Of a stretch of DNA of 62,258 nt, positions 54,767-62,258 are shown piece after piece. The stretch lies in contig NZ_QVTC01000040.1 in the NCBI RefSeq assembly GCF_003429085.1, positions 1-62,258 of the forward strand, written 5' to 3'. A program made the translations under genes and the position numbers. Numbering within the stretch: the stretch's first letter is position 1; each line of letters opens with the position of its first letter. The notes beneath the pieces were generated by a model that searched no databases, was not told the origin of the DNA, and saw only the letters and a program-made list of their open reading frames with translations. Source of the DNA: Bacillus sp. V59.32b. Its GTDB lineage: Bacteria; Bacillota; Bacilli; Bacillales; DSM-1321.

Positions 54767-55903
54767 TTATTTTTTCGGCGGACGTTTCCCCCAATACTGA
54801 TAATAATCAGTCCGAATAAAGCCATTAAACAACTTGCGCTTTTTCGTGGCCGGCTTGCCGTACAGCTTTTCAAAATCAGGATGCGAGGTAATGATATAAA
54901 TCGACCATGTATCCAGCTTACTTAAGGCCTGTCCCATCTCCCGGTACATTTGCTCCACGGCTATCTTTTCGCCGATCCGTTCACCGTATGGAGGGTTTCC
55001 GACAATCACGCCATATTGTTTCTGTGTCGTCACATCTCTGATCTGCATTTGTTTAAAGTTGATTAGATCACCTAGCCCCGCTTCTATGCTGTTTGCTTTG
55101 GCAATCTCGATCATTTTGTGGTCAATATCATAGCCCGCGATGTCGAGTGGCTCATCATACTTGGCGAGATCCTCTGCTTCCATTCTCACTTCATCCCAAA
55201 TTTGTTCACTCATCCAGCTCCAGCCTTCTGAAAGAAATTCACGGTTGAAACCAGGGGCGATGTTTTGTCCGATTAACGCCGCTTCAATCGGGATCGTGCC
55301 TGAACCCGTGAAGGGATCAATGAACGGTTTATCAGGATACCAGTTTGTCAGCATGATCAATGCCGCCGCCAGCGTTTCTTTTAGCGGGGCTTCTCCCTGT
55401 CCGGTACGATATCCCCGTTTATGGAGGCCGGCGCCACTCGTATCGAGTGTAAGAGTCGCAATGTCCTTATGAAGCGCCACTTCGATTTTATACAACGGGC
55501 CGTTTTCTTCGAGCCACGATGCGCGTTTATAATGGTGCTGCAATCTGTTTACGATTGCTTTTTTTACGATTGCCTGACAGTCGGAAACGCTGAATAATGT
55601 GGATTTGACGGATTTCCCGCTTACCGGAAATTCAGCATCCACTGAAAGATAATCCTCCCAATCCAGAGCTTTTGTTTTTTCAAACAGCTCATCAAAGGAT
55701 GTAGCTTTGAATTCACCGACCTTGACTCTAACCCGATCTGCCGTTCTCAGCCACATATTGGACCTGGCAATCGCCCTTGCATCACCTTTATACATCACTT
55801 TTCCGTTTTCAACTTCACATTCATAACCTAGATCGCGCACTTCTTTGGCGACGATGGACTCAAGACCCATGGCAGCCGTGGCGATGATATTATACTGCTT
55901 CAA
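54767..55903 (-). CDS. ypsC: THUMP-domain class I SAM methyltransferase (RlmL/YpsC family)
   Basis: 378 residues. An N-terminal THUMP domain is followed by a Rossmann methyltransferase with DPFTGSGTIPIEAALIG and the catalytic NPPYGERIG motif. The family makes N2-methylguanosine in 23S rRNA (RlmL). Order ypsC-rnpB-gpsB is as in B. subtilis. Start ATG 55903 with GCAGGTGCATC upstream. Confidence 0.92.
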   Translation of the reverse strand: MKQYNIIATAAMGLESIVAKEVRDLGYECEVENGKVMYKGDARAIARSNMWLRTADRVRVKVGEFKATSFDELFEKTKALDWEDYLSVDAEFPVSGKSVKSTLFSVSDCQAIVKKAIVNRLQHHYKRASWLEENGPLYKIEVALHKDIATLTLDTSGAGLHKRGYRTGQGEAPLKETLAAALIMLTNWYPDKPFIDPFTGSGTIPIEAALIGQNIAPGFNREFLSEGWSWMSEQIWDEVRMEAEDLAKYDEPLDIAGYDIDHKMIEIAKANSIEAGLGDLINFKQMQIRDVTTQKQYGVIVGNPPYGERIGEKIAVEQMYREMGQALSKLDTWSIYIITSHPDFEKLYGKPATKKRKLFNGFIRTDYYQYWGKRPPKK

Positions 55904-56010
55904 AGATGCACCTGCTTTCTATTTATAAGAGCAACCTGTCTGCCGTTTATCATATAGAAATTATTCTCCATTTTCAACATCGTTCTCTTCAAACCGTTCA
56001 CTTTTTTATG

Positions 56011-56042
56011 AAAATAAAAACTCTCCTCACAGGAGGAGAGTT
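56011..56042 (-). terminator. terminator of rnpB
   Basis: AACTCTCCTC/GAGGAGAGTT stem with a short loop; the minus-strand tail is TTTTATTTTCAT. Confidence 0.85.
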
Positions 56043-56061
56043 ATTTATTGATTAATGTTAG

Positions 56062-56473
56062 ATTATGAAAACGTCCTGTAAGCCATGTTTTGTTCCTCAG
56101 TACTGCAGTCGACTATTCATCTCGTACTTCGGCGGTAATCATCTATCTACAGGAGCACTACACTCCTGTCCTTCTCCTCGTTCGTTTCCAAGGAAGAAAG
56201 CGCCCCTACCATAATTTGGGTTTCTCGCTCGTGGGGTTTACCTCGTTCCACCCTTTTCATTTCTGAAAAGGCTACGTCACTGTGGCACTTTATAGGTATT
56301 CATGCCATATCCTAATAGACTTAGACATTTTCCCGGCCGTCAACAAGCACAAGCTTGCTGCCCTGGCTTATTTTTTCGCCAGGCACAAACACTACGCGCA
56401 TCTCAGCGCGTGCGAGCATGGACTTTCCTCTACAGCAAAATGCTGCAGCAATTACCTGAACGTTATACATAAC
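56062..56473 (-). ncRNA. rnpB: RNase P RNA, type B
   Basis: The catalytic RNA of RNase P, which trims tRNA 5' leaders. The minus strand contains GAGGAAAGTCCATGCTCGCA, the universal CR-I block, near the 5' end, and GAGCGAGAAACCCAAATT and GGTAGGGGCG in the middle. AACAAAACATGGCTTACAGGAC forms the 3' end, pairing with the 5' strand. Length (~410) fits the Bacillus class. Ends are estimated by comparison with the B. subtilis RNA. Confidence 0.93.
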
Positions 56474-56532
56474 ATACCTTATTATAGTAAATACAGGAGC
56501 AAACATCAATGGCAAATCTTGCTCATAGATGA

Positions 56533-56844
56533 TTAATCATACAATTTACTACCAAAAACATGCTTTTCAAGGTTGGATAGCCTTTTAAGGATATCAAAGT
56601 TAGTCGTGCCTGGCGTAGCACTTGTTGCTGGTTGGCTTGACCGTCTTGGGGTATCATCAGCCAGTTTCCTCAGCCTTAGGTTCTCCTGCTTTAAATCTTC
56701 AATTTCTACGTGGAAAGCTTCATAATCCTTTATGACCAAATCCAGGAATTGATCGACATCCTCCGGTTTATAACCACGCATCGCCGTTTTAAAATCTTTT
56801 TCAAGAATATCTTTCGCCGTTAATTTTATCTTATCTGATAGCAT
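56533..56844 (-). CDS. gpsB: cell-cycle protein GpsB
   Basis: 103 residues from ATG 56844 (GAGGTGGTG upstream). [19 protein letters not shown] and [15 protein letters not shown] form the DivIVA-like N-domain, followed by a coiled coil and the conserved end [19 protein letters not shown]. It couples division to cell-wall synthesis by guiding penicillin-binding protein 1. Next to ypsA and rnpB as in B. subtilis. Confidence 0.95.
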   Translation of the reverse strand: MLSDKIKLTAKDILEKDFKTAMRGYKPEDVDQFLDLVIKDYEAFHVEIEDLKQENLRLRKLADDTPRRSSQPATSATPGTTNFDILKRLSNLEKHVFGSKLYD

Positions 56845-56933
56845 AAGATTCACCACCTCAATACTTTCACCATACATTGTTATTATATTATTTTTTCAAA
56901 TATACTTTCATTTGTCAACGATACATCATTATG

Positions 56934-57479
56934 TTAATTCCAAGTTTCTTCTTCTGCAGCCTGCTGGAGGTCATCAAAGGAGATCTGGAAAATTGGATAT
57001 GAGCTAGTTTCCGCGTATTTCTTCGCTTCAGAGTAAGCATATTTGGGTGTGCCATCTTTTTCTTCGTCATACACGATAATCACGCCATCACTTTTTCGAA
57101 CCATGAATAGATTCTTCATCCTTAATTGCTGTGGTCCTTCATATGGTCTTTTAGAAATGGAATCAACAAAGTCTGCCCGGGACAAAATACGTTCATAATA
57201 TTCCCGGTTTCCCTCATTCCAAGATTCTTCCTGCTTCAAAAATGGGGTTAAAACGCCAAGCTTCAGTTGTTCATATTCGGTTTTGAGCTCCATGACAACT
57301 TCCGCGGACCATAGCTCCACACCGAGTTGGCCGGAAATGATGATCCATTCCGCTCCTTCTTCAACGAGCGGCAGCAGACGTTGCCTTATGGCTTTTTTTA
57401 TATATTTTACACCTTCGTGGTCATTTTTAAAGATGCCAAATTCAAAAGCTTTATAGCCGGTTATGTATATGACATTCAA
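56934..57479 (-). CDS. ypsA: YpsA family protein (SLOG fold)
   Basis: 181 residues of the DUF1273/YpsA group. [16 protein letters not shown] at the start, [17 protein letters not shown] as the nucleotide-like loop and a conserved [18 protein letters not shown]. The SLOG fold suggests nucleotide binding. YpsA has been linked to cell division in Firmicutes. Directly upstream of gpsB on the same strand. Confidence 0.92.
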   Translation of the reverse strand: MNVIYITGYKAFEFGIFKNDHEGVKYIKKAIRQRLLPLVEEGAEWIIISGQLGVELWSAEVVMELKTEYEQLKLGVLTPFLKQEESWNEGNREYYERILSRADFVDSISKRPYEGPQQLRMKNLFMVRKSDGVIIVYDEEKDGTPKYAYSEAKKYAETSSYPIFQISFDDLQQAAEEETWN

Positions 57480-57545
57480 TTAAATTGCTTCCTTTCTGAT
57501 AGAAATAATATGGAACAAGGGCTGTTATAGCCCTTGTATTAATCG

Positions 57546-58070
57546 TTAAAAACCAAATGGCCTTCTTGGAGGGCAGCATGGTTGTTGATGGGTCGTCGGT
57601 CTAGGTGGCCTGCCAGTGCAAACGAGATGCTGGTTGTAACATTCATTCACAGTGGATTGAGTTTGTGGAAAATAGTGCTGATGCTTAAACACATGTTTAT
57701 TAACATTGGTTGTGTGTGATGGATGAACGTGTGGCACTACATGCGGAAACACCATTGTGTTCACATTATTCTGGGCGGGCGATACTTGTGTTGGATGCAC
57801 TTGAGTTGGTCCCATTCCGGTCGGACCAAATGGACCAGGACCGGCAGTGGCAGGAGAAACCATTTGCGGACCCATTCCTGGGCCAGGGTATGGTCCCATT
57901 TGTGCCCCCATTACCGAAGGACTTGGACCTGCATATGGTCCCATTTGTGCTCCCATTACCGAAGGACCTGGGCCTGCGTACGGTCCCATCGCTTGAGAAC
58001 TTTCGTCTTTCATGCCGTATTTATGATGTCCCATGTGGTGGTGATGACCATGCTTTTTCATATATTCCAT
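57546..58070 (-). CDS. cotD: spore coat protein CotD
   Basis: 174 residues from ATG 58070, with AAAGGGG upstream; an ATG 24 bases earlier is possible. The C-terminal core PHVHPSHTTNVNKHVFKHQ and HYFPQTQSTVN is the CotD signature, ending in a Cys/Pro tail QQPCCPP. The N-terminal half is unusual: after a His run it has three copies of a MGPYAGP-x-PSVMGAQ module and Met/Gly/Pro sequence, making the protein about twice the length of B. subtilis CotD. Inner-coat protein, under a sigma-K promoter. Confidence 0.9.
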   Translation of the reverse strand: MEYMKKHGHHHHMGHHKYGMKDESSQAMGPYAGPGPSVMGAQMGPYAGPSPSVMGAQMGPYPGPGMGPQMVSPATAGPGPFGPTGMGPTQVHPTQVSPAQNNVNTMVFPHVVPHVHPSHTTNVNKHVFKHQHYFPQTQSTVNECYNQHLVCTGRPPRPTTHQQPCCPPRRPFGF

Positions 58071-58112
58071 AAGAAAAGCGTCCCCTTTCTTCATAGTTTA
58101 TTGGTACAATAA

Positions 58113-58140
58113 TAGACTATGATTTCAGAGGTACAGTTGT
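58113..58140 (-). promoter_or_regulatory. sigma-K promoter of cotD
   Basis: AC at 58140-58139, 17-base spacer, CATAGTCTA at 58121-58113: an exact consensus match, 43 bases before the start. B. subtilis cotD is also sigma-K dependent. Confidence 0.7.
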
Positions 58141-58160
58141 ACTAGTCAAAAAACCTAATT

Positions 58161-58259
58161 TTATAATAATAAAGTATATACACTATTCTTTAATGTAGAA
58201 AAAATAAATACAGTTAAACATACGATTACAAAAAATAAAACCATAACTGATTTATACAT
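58161..58259 (-). CDS. 32-aa membrane peptide
   Basis: ATG at 58259 after GGGGCGGAGA, TAA at 58161-58163. MYKSVMVLFFVIVCLTVFIF then a short polar end: one hydrophobic helix. Plausible but only weakly supported. The rest of 58141-58403 has no other gene. Confidence 0.4.
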   Translation of the reverse strand: MYKSVMVLFFVIVCLTVFIFSTLKNSVYTLLL

Positions 58260-58403
58260 ATTCTCCGCCCCGTTTAGTAATTTAGTTGATCTTTAACAAC
58301 TATAATTTTACACGCATTTTCAGAGCGGTACAATGGCTTATTTAACTTTTTTTACACTTTCATGACATTTAGATGACAATTATATCAACAATTACATTTG
58401 AGA

Positions 58404-59684
58404 CTACGATTTCAAAGAGCCTAACTTCCGCCGCAACCGTTCACAGCGTTTTATAAGATCCTTTTTTACCGATTCAATTGCTTTGGTGGGGCTCCGGCCC
58501 CCGCCTGGCTGCTCCTCTAGTTCACTAAGAAGGCCGGAAGAAACCTCTAAGGCTTTTTCGTATTCCTTATAATGATGCTCCAATAGCTTGCTCAATTCAA
58601 GTATCGCTTCGATTCTTTGCTTTTCCGAGCCTGTAGCGGCCACCTCAAACCATAATCCATAAGCGGAATCGTACTCTTTACTCTTTTTCTTTTGAAAAGC
58701 GATCGCGTGCTTCGCCGAAATCCGTTCTCCTTCATTTCCATCTGCAAGGATACGGGCGTACGTTTTAAATGCTTCTTCTTTCTTCCCTAGATAAGCAAGC
58801 CAGCGCGCAATTTCGAGTGTTTCTTCGTTATAGCCGTCAACCTGGAGAATTTGTCTCGACAAGTGGATGTAAAGGGTGATTAACGAGAGAATATCCATTT
58901 CATTATGTTTAATCACGCCAAATAATATATCCGGATTCTTTCTCTCGACGAAATCAAAATAAATCATCGGTGCCAAATATCCGGGAATATCATTTTCCCT
59001 TCTCAAACCCAATATTTCCTCTTCTACGGTGGACAATTTCACTTTTTCCAGCTTATTTTTCCAAAGCCTTCTGGAGGCATGGTACAAATCAAAATGTCCG
59101 AACTCCGGCAATAAAGGCACATGTTCCTTGATAAGTGTATGCCTTGTTTTTAACTGCGGCCAGTCAAACGCCTTCCCATTATAGGTGACTAAGGTTTCAT
59201 AATTGATATGTTCCAAAAAACTTTGATAAAGTGGAATTTCGTTACCTGGCCGGGGCAATACATGCTGCCGGACAACAATTTCTTTTTCTTCAAGAAAGGC
59301 GTAGCCAAGCAAAAAAATCGTGTTTCCAGCACCGCCGCCAAGACCCGTCGTTTCCGTATCAAAGAAAAATAAATCCTCGCTTGAAAGTCCCTTCGCGGAT
59401 AGCGGATGGTCGAGTGCTATATGGTTCCACAGATCGATCACTGTGTTTAATTCCTTAAAGGAATAGTTCCCGTGCTGATAATCGATCGGGTAGCGCACCT
59501 CCCGGATAAAACAATGTTCCCCGTCGAACCAATACGCTGTTGTATCATTTTTCTGCCATTCTTCCATGAATGGAAGAGCTCTATTTTCAGAAACTTCCTC
59601 TTGAAAAGCCACCTTATTTTTTATTTCTTGGACGTCAAGGTTCATGTGGCTTTTCATCCGGCCCAGTTTATTTTTTAAAGACAA
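58404..59684 (-). CDS. yprB: MrfB (YprB) DEDDh exonuclease
   Basis: TTG at 59684 has GGGGTGA five bases upstream; a GTG nine bases earlier lies inside that site. 426 residues. FFDTETTGLGGGAGNTIFLL and later Asp/His positions (VTYNGKAFDWP, KHNEMDILSL) form an RNase H-like 3'-5' exonuclease; the C-terminal third is TPR-like helices (EKEALEV type). With MrfA it removes mitomycin-type DNA lesions in B. subtilis. Nine to eighteen bases behind yprA. Confidence 0.9.
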   Translation of the reverse strand: MSLKNKLGRMKSHMNLDVQEIKNKVAFQEEVSENRALPFMEEWQKNDTTAYWFDGEHCFIREVRYPIDYQHGNYSFKELNTVIDLWNHIALDHPLSAKGLSSEDLFFFDTETTGLGGGAGNTIFLLGYAFLEEKEIVVRQHVLPRPGNEIPLYQSFLEHINYETLVTYNGKAFDWPQLKTRHTLIKEHVPLLPEFGHFDLYHASRRLWKNKLEKVKLSTVEEEILGLRRENDIPGYLAPMIYFDFVERKNPDILFGVIKHNEMDILSLITLYIHLSRQILQVDGYNEETLEIARWLAYLGKKEEAFKTYARILADGNEGERISAKHAIAFQKKKSKEYDSAYGLWFEVAATGSEKQRIEAILELSKLLEHHYKEYEKALEVSSGLLSELEEQPGGGRSPTKAIESVKKDLIKRCERLRRKLGSLKS

Positions 59685-59701
59685 TCGTGTCACCCCATTT
59701 T

Positions 59702-61981
59702 TTAAGAAACAATGCCTGAAGCATAAAAGCTTAACAATTGGATCGCGTCATGCTTCGCGGTTTTAGAAGCAGCATTCGTACCGATGCAGGAAGGACAGCC
59801 ACTTTCGCATTGGCAACGCTCTACCATATTCCGCGTCTCGGTTAAAATCGTCTCAACATTTTCATAGACCTTTTCACTGAGGCCAATGCCACCAGGATAA
59901 CTGTCGTAAATAAAAATGGTCGGTTTCTCATTATGGGCTGCTTTCACCTGAGGATATACATGGATATCGTGAGGGTCGCACATGACAAAAAGCGGAACCA
60001 TGTGGTTCAGTGCATGGGAGGCTCCAATCAGTCCCTGCTCCATGCGGTTATCATTCCAATCAAGAATGCCGGGATGTATCGAAAGCATGGCCGAACTCGT
60101 ATGCAGCTCCATTTCCGGCAAGGTGATTGGACCAGAGCCGATATTATCATGGCTCTCGAATTTGATTTTCTTAAAAATCGTTGCCATCGCCCTGACGGAT
60201 ACGTCGCCATAAGCTGCTTCATTCGTGTGATAGGTTTTGCTTTTATCCACTTCGAGCACGGATAATTGCACGGCTAAATTGGCGTCTGTATAATAATCCA
60301 CATTCACTTCGCGGACATAAGCTTTCTTCTCTTCCCAATCAAGCAGTTCGACCTGGTATTGAACTCCCTGATGTAAATATATCGCTTCATCGTGAAGCAA
60401 AGTCATCGCGCTGAACGTATCCATTTCCCCGATTACCTTATTATCAGGAGCATCTGTCTGATCGATGATGACGACATTTTCCTGCGACGCTGAACGGAGG
60501 CTGATATCATGGGCAGGGAAGGCATCGTTCATCCAATACCATTTGTCACCGTTTTGATGAAGAACCCTTTCTTCCGTCAGAAACTCAAGCACTTCCATGA
60601 TTTCCGCCCTGCCGAACGTATCTCCCTTTTTAAACGGCAGTTCATAGGCGGCGCACTTAATATGATCAACAAGAATGACCAGGTTGTCCGGATTGATCCT
60701 GGCTGTTTCGGGACTGCGCGAAAAGAAATACTCAGGGTTCTGTATCATGTATTGATCCAGCGCGCCGGAACTCCCGACCATGATGATCAATGCCTCTTCA
60801 TGTCTACGCCCTGCGCGGCCCGCCTGCTGCCAGGAGCTCGCGATGGAACCCGGATAACCTGTCATGATGCATACCTGGAGCTGGCCGATATCGACGCCAA
60901 GCTCAAGGGCATTCGTGCTGACGACTCCATAGATGCTGCCCTCGCGCAGCCCTTTTTCAATTTCACGCCGCTGCTTGGGCAAATACCCGCCGCGATAACC
61001 CCTGATCGCTTTTGGCCCGAGCTGTTTCGCGACTAACTCCTGTAAATAAGTCAAAAGGATTTCCACCCTGACCCGCGAACGCGCAAAGACGATCGTTTGA
61101 ATCTTATTCCGCAAAAATTCCATCGCCAGGCTTCTGGCTTCCAAAACAGCACTTCTGCGAATATTCAGCGGCTTGTTGACAACAGGAGGATTATAGAAAA
61201 CAAAATGCTTCTTTCCGCTGGGAGCACCATTATTGTCGACAAGCACCATTTCTTGTTCGGTAAGATGTTCAGCCAATTGCTTCGGATTTGCGATCGTGGC
61301 CGACGTGCAGATAAAAACCGGATCACTCCCATAAAAATGACAGATCCGTTTCAGCCTCCTGATGACATTAGCCGTATGGCTCCCGAATACGCCCCGGTAT
61401 ATATGAAGTTCATCAATGACAACATATTTGAGATTTTCAAATAGCGATACCCATTTCGTATGGTGCGGCAAAATCCCCGAATGCAGCATATCCGGATTGG
61501 TAATGACGATATGCCCGGCTTTACGAATCTTCTGGCGGATATTAGAAGGTGTGTCCCCGTCATATGTATAGCTGTTTATCTCCACTTCCATTTCATCAAT
61601 CATCTCGTGGAGCTCGCTCTTTTGGTCATAGCTTAATGCTTTGGTTGGAAATATATATAACGCTCTCGTTTTCTCGTTTTCAAGAATGGATTGAAGCACA
61701 GGTAGGTTGTAGCAAAACGTCTTCCCTGATGCCGTGGGGGTTACTGCGACCAGGCTTTTCCCTCGGATTGCCGCATTAAAGGCGGTAGCCTGATGCGTGT
61801 AAAGGCCAGGTATGTCTCTCTTTTCAAGCGCCTTCCTTATCCGTTGATCCATTCTATCCGGAAAAGGAACGGTTGACGCATCCCTCGATTCAATCGTATG
61901 CCAGTGTGCGATATTATCTTTAAACGCTTCATTATTTTTTAATTCTAATATGATTTCCTGCAAATTCTTCCGTAATTTCAT
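59702..61981 (-). CDS. yprA: MrfA (YprA) ATP-dependent DNA repair helicase
   Basis: 759 residues from ATG 61981 (GGGGTGAG upstream). Walker A TPTASGKTFCYNLP, DELH box VVIDELHIYRG, motif VI QQAGRAGRRHE, and a C-terminal Cys set CQCESGCPSCIG that defines the MrfA/Hrq1-type zinc domain. Superfamily 2 helicase for mitomycin-lesion repair, paired with yprB. Confidence 0.93.
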   Translation of the reverse strand: MKLRKNLQEIILELKNNEAFKDNIAHWHTIESRDASTVPFPDRMDQRIRKALEKRDIPGLYTHQATAFNAAIRGKSLVAVTPTASGKTFCYNLPVLQSILENEKTRALYIFPTKALSYDQKSELHEMIDEMEVEINSYTYDGDTPSNIRQKIRKAGHIVITNPDMLHSGILPHHTKWVSLFENLKYVVIDELHIYRGVFGSHTANVIRRLKRICHFYGSDPVFICTSATIANPKQLAEHLTEQEMVLVDNNGAPSGKKHFVFYNPPVVNKPLNIRRSAVLEARSLAMEFLRNKIQTIVFARSRVRVEILLTYLQELVAKQLGPKAIRGYRGGYLPKQRREIEKGLREGSIYGVVSTNALELGVDIGQLQVCIMTGYPGSIASSWQQAGRAGRRHEEALIIMVGSSGALDQYMIQNPEYFFSRSPETARINPDNLVILVDHIKCAAYELPFKKGDTFGRAEIMEVLEFLTEERVLHQNGDKWYWMNDAFPAHDISLRSASQENVVIIDQTDAPDNKVIGEMDTFSAMTLLHDEAIYLHQGVQYQVELLDWEEKKAYVREVNVDYYTDANLAVQLSVLEVDKSKTYHTNEAAYGDVSVRAMATIFKKIKFESHDNIGSGPITLPEMELHTSSAMLSIHPGILDWNDNRMEQGLIGASHALNHMVPLFVMCDPHDIHVYPQVKAAHNEKPTIFIYDSYPGGIGLSEKVYENVETILTETRNMVERCQCESGCPSCIGTNAASKTAKHDAIQLLSFYASGIVS

Positions 61982-62124
61982 AGTTCTCACCCCATCCCTT
62001 TCATTCTACCGAATAAGCGTTCGATTAAAAAGGAAAAAATCATTTCCTTATACAGGAAATGATTGTCATTGATCTAAGGTTTAGGTTCTTCACGAAAGGA
62101 AGTGGTTTAAGCTTTGATTATCCG

Positions 62125-62258
62125 GTTGATTTCCGCTCCAGGTGCCCGCTTTCCGCGGGCAGTCCGGCAGCCTCCTCGGCAAAGGGCATGCCTCCGGGAC
62201 TTACACAGGATGTGTTGGCGTCGACGTAAGACATAAGGACGTGGCAGATCTTAGTCGA
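62125..62258. repeat. dispersed intergenic repeat, cut by window end
   Basis: Starts with the same 17 bases as the element at 48277 and ends with the inverted 26-base block shared with 43669-43694. It thus joins two otherwise separate repeat types, as if modular. No coding capacity. Confidence 0.65.

Overview
The window looks like chromosomal DNA of an endospore-forming Bacillaceae species. The main evidence is on the right: a block in Bacillus subtilis order (yprA/mrfA, yprB/mrfB, cotD, ypsA, gpsB, rnpB, ypsC, ypvA), type-B RNase P RNA, a guanine riboswitch before xpt-pbuX, SpoVS, CotD, and several promoters matching the mother-cell sigma-K consensus.

Left part (1-24.5 kb), a spore-surface island. 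It opens with the end of an Asp/Ala/Asn repeat protein and a small operon ending in a CgeB-like glycosyltransferase. Next come APS kinase (cysC) and ATP sulfurylase (sat), which together make the sulfate donor PAPS and sit behind a good sigma-K promoter. A lysine/glutamate-rich protein and a PHP phosphoesterase follow. A minus-strand operon then holds a double-domain GT2 glycosyltransferase, three sulfotransferases, a kinase-like gene broken by a stop codon, and a CgeD-like GT2. After a Mn-oxidase-type cassette (mnxE-mnxF-mnxG) comes a second sugar operon (rmlA, a fourth sulfotransferase, an L-2-hydroxyglutarate oxidase family gene, rmlC, an SDR, rmlD). Three coat-like proteins rich in Cys/His or FDR repeats close the island. 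I read this as a sporulation-dedicated pathway that builds and sulfates a surface glycan or glycoprotein.

Middle (24.5-29 kb), a patch of gene decay: an oxidoreductase stub, a K+ channel encoded as two overlapping genes, spoVS, a HupE fragment with a frameshift, an IS3-family remnant, a headless metalloprotease, and a PCYCGC lipoprotein.

29-41.7 kb: two more complete mnxE-F-G cassettes in tandem, flanked by two ~250-residue paralogous proteins with duplicated LSm-like domains. The window therefore carries three copies of the module known from Bacillus sp. SG-1 to form the exosporium Mn(II) oxidase. Two tandem small membrane proteins, an Asn/Leu/Asp-repeat protein and a tiny zinc-ribbon protein follow.

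41.7-62.3 kb, mostly housekeeping: pbuX-xpt with a guanine riboswitch whose leader has acquired a dispersed repeat, an EamA exporter, an M32 carboxypeptidase with a homopolymer frameshift, an Eis-like acetyltransferase, a Fur-controlled ferric ABC transporter, and the ypvA-to-yprA block. Related intergenic repeats occur at about 43.6, 48.3 and 62.1 kb.
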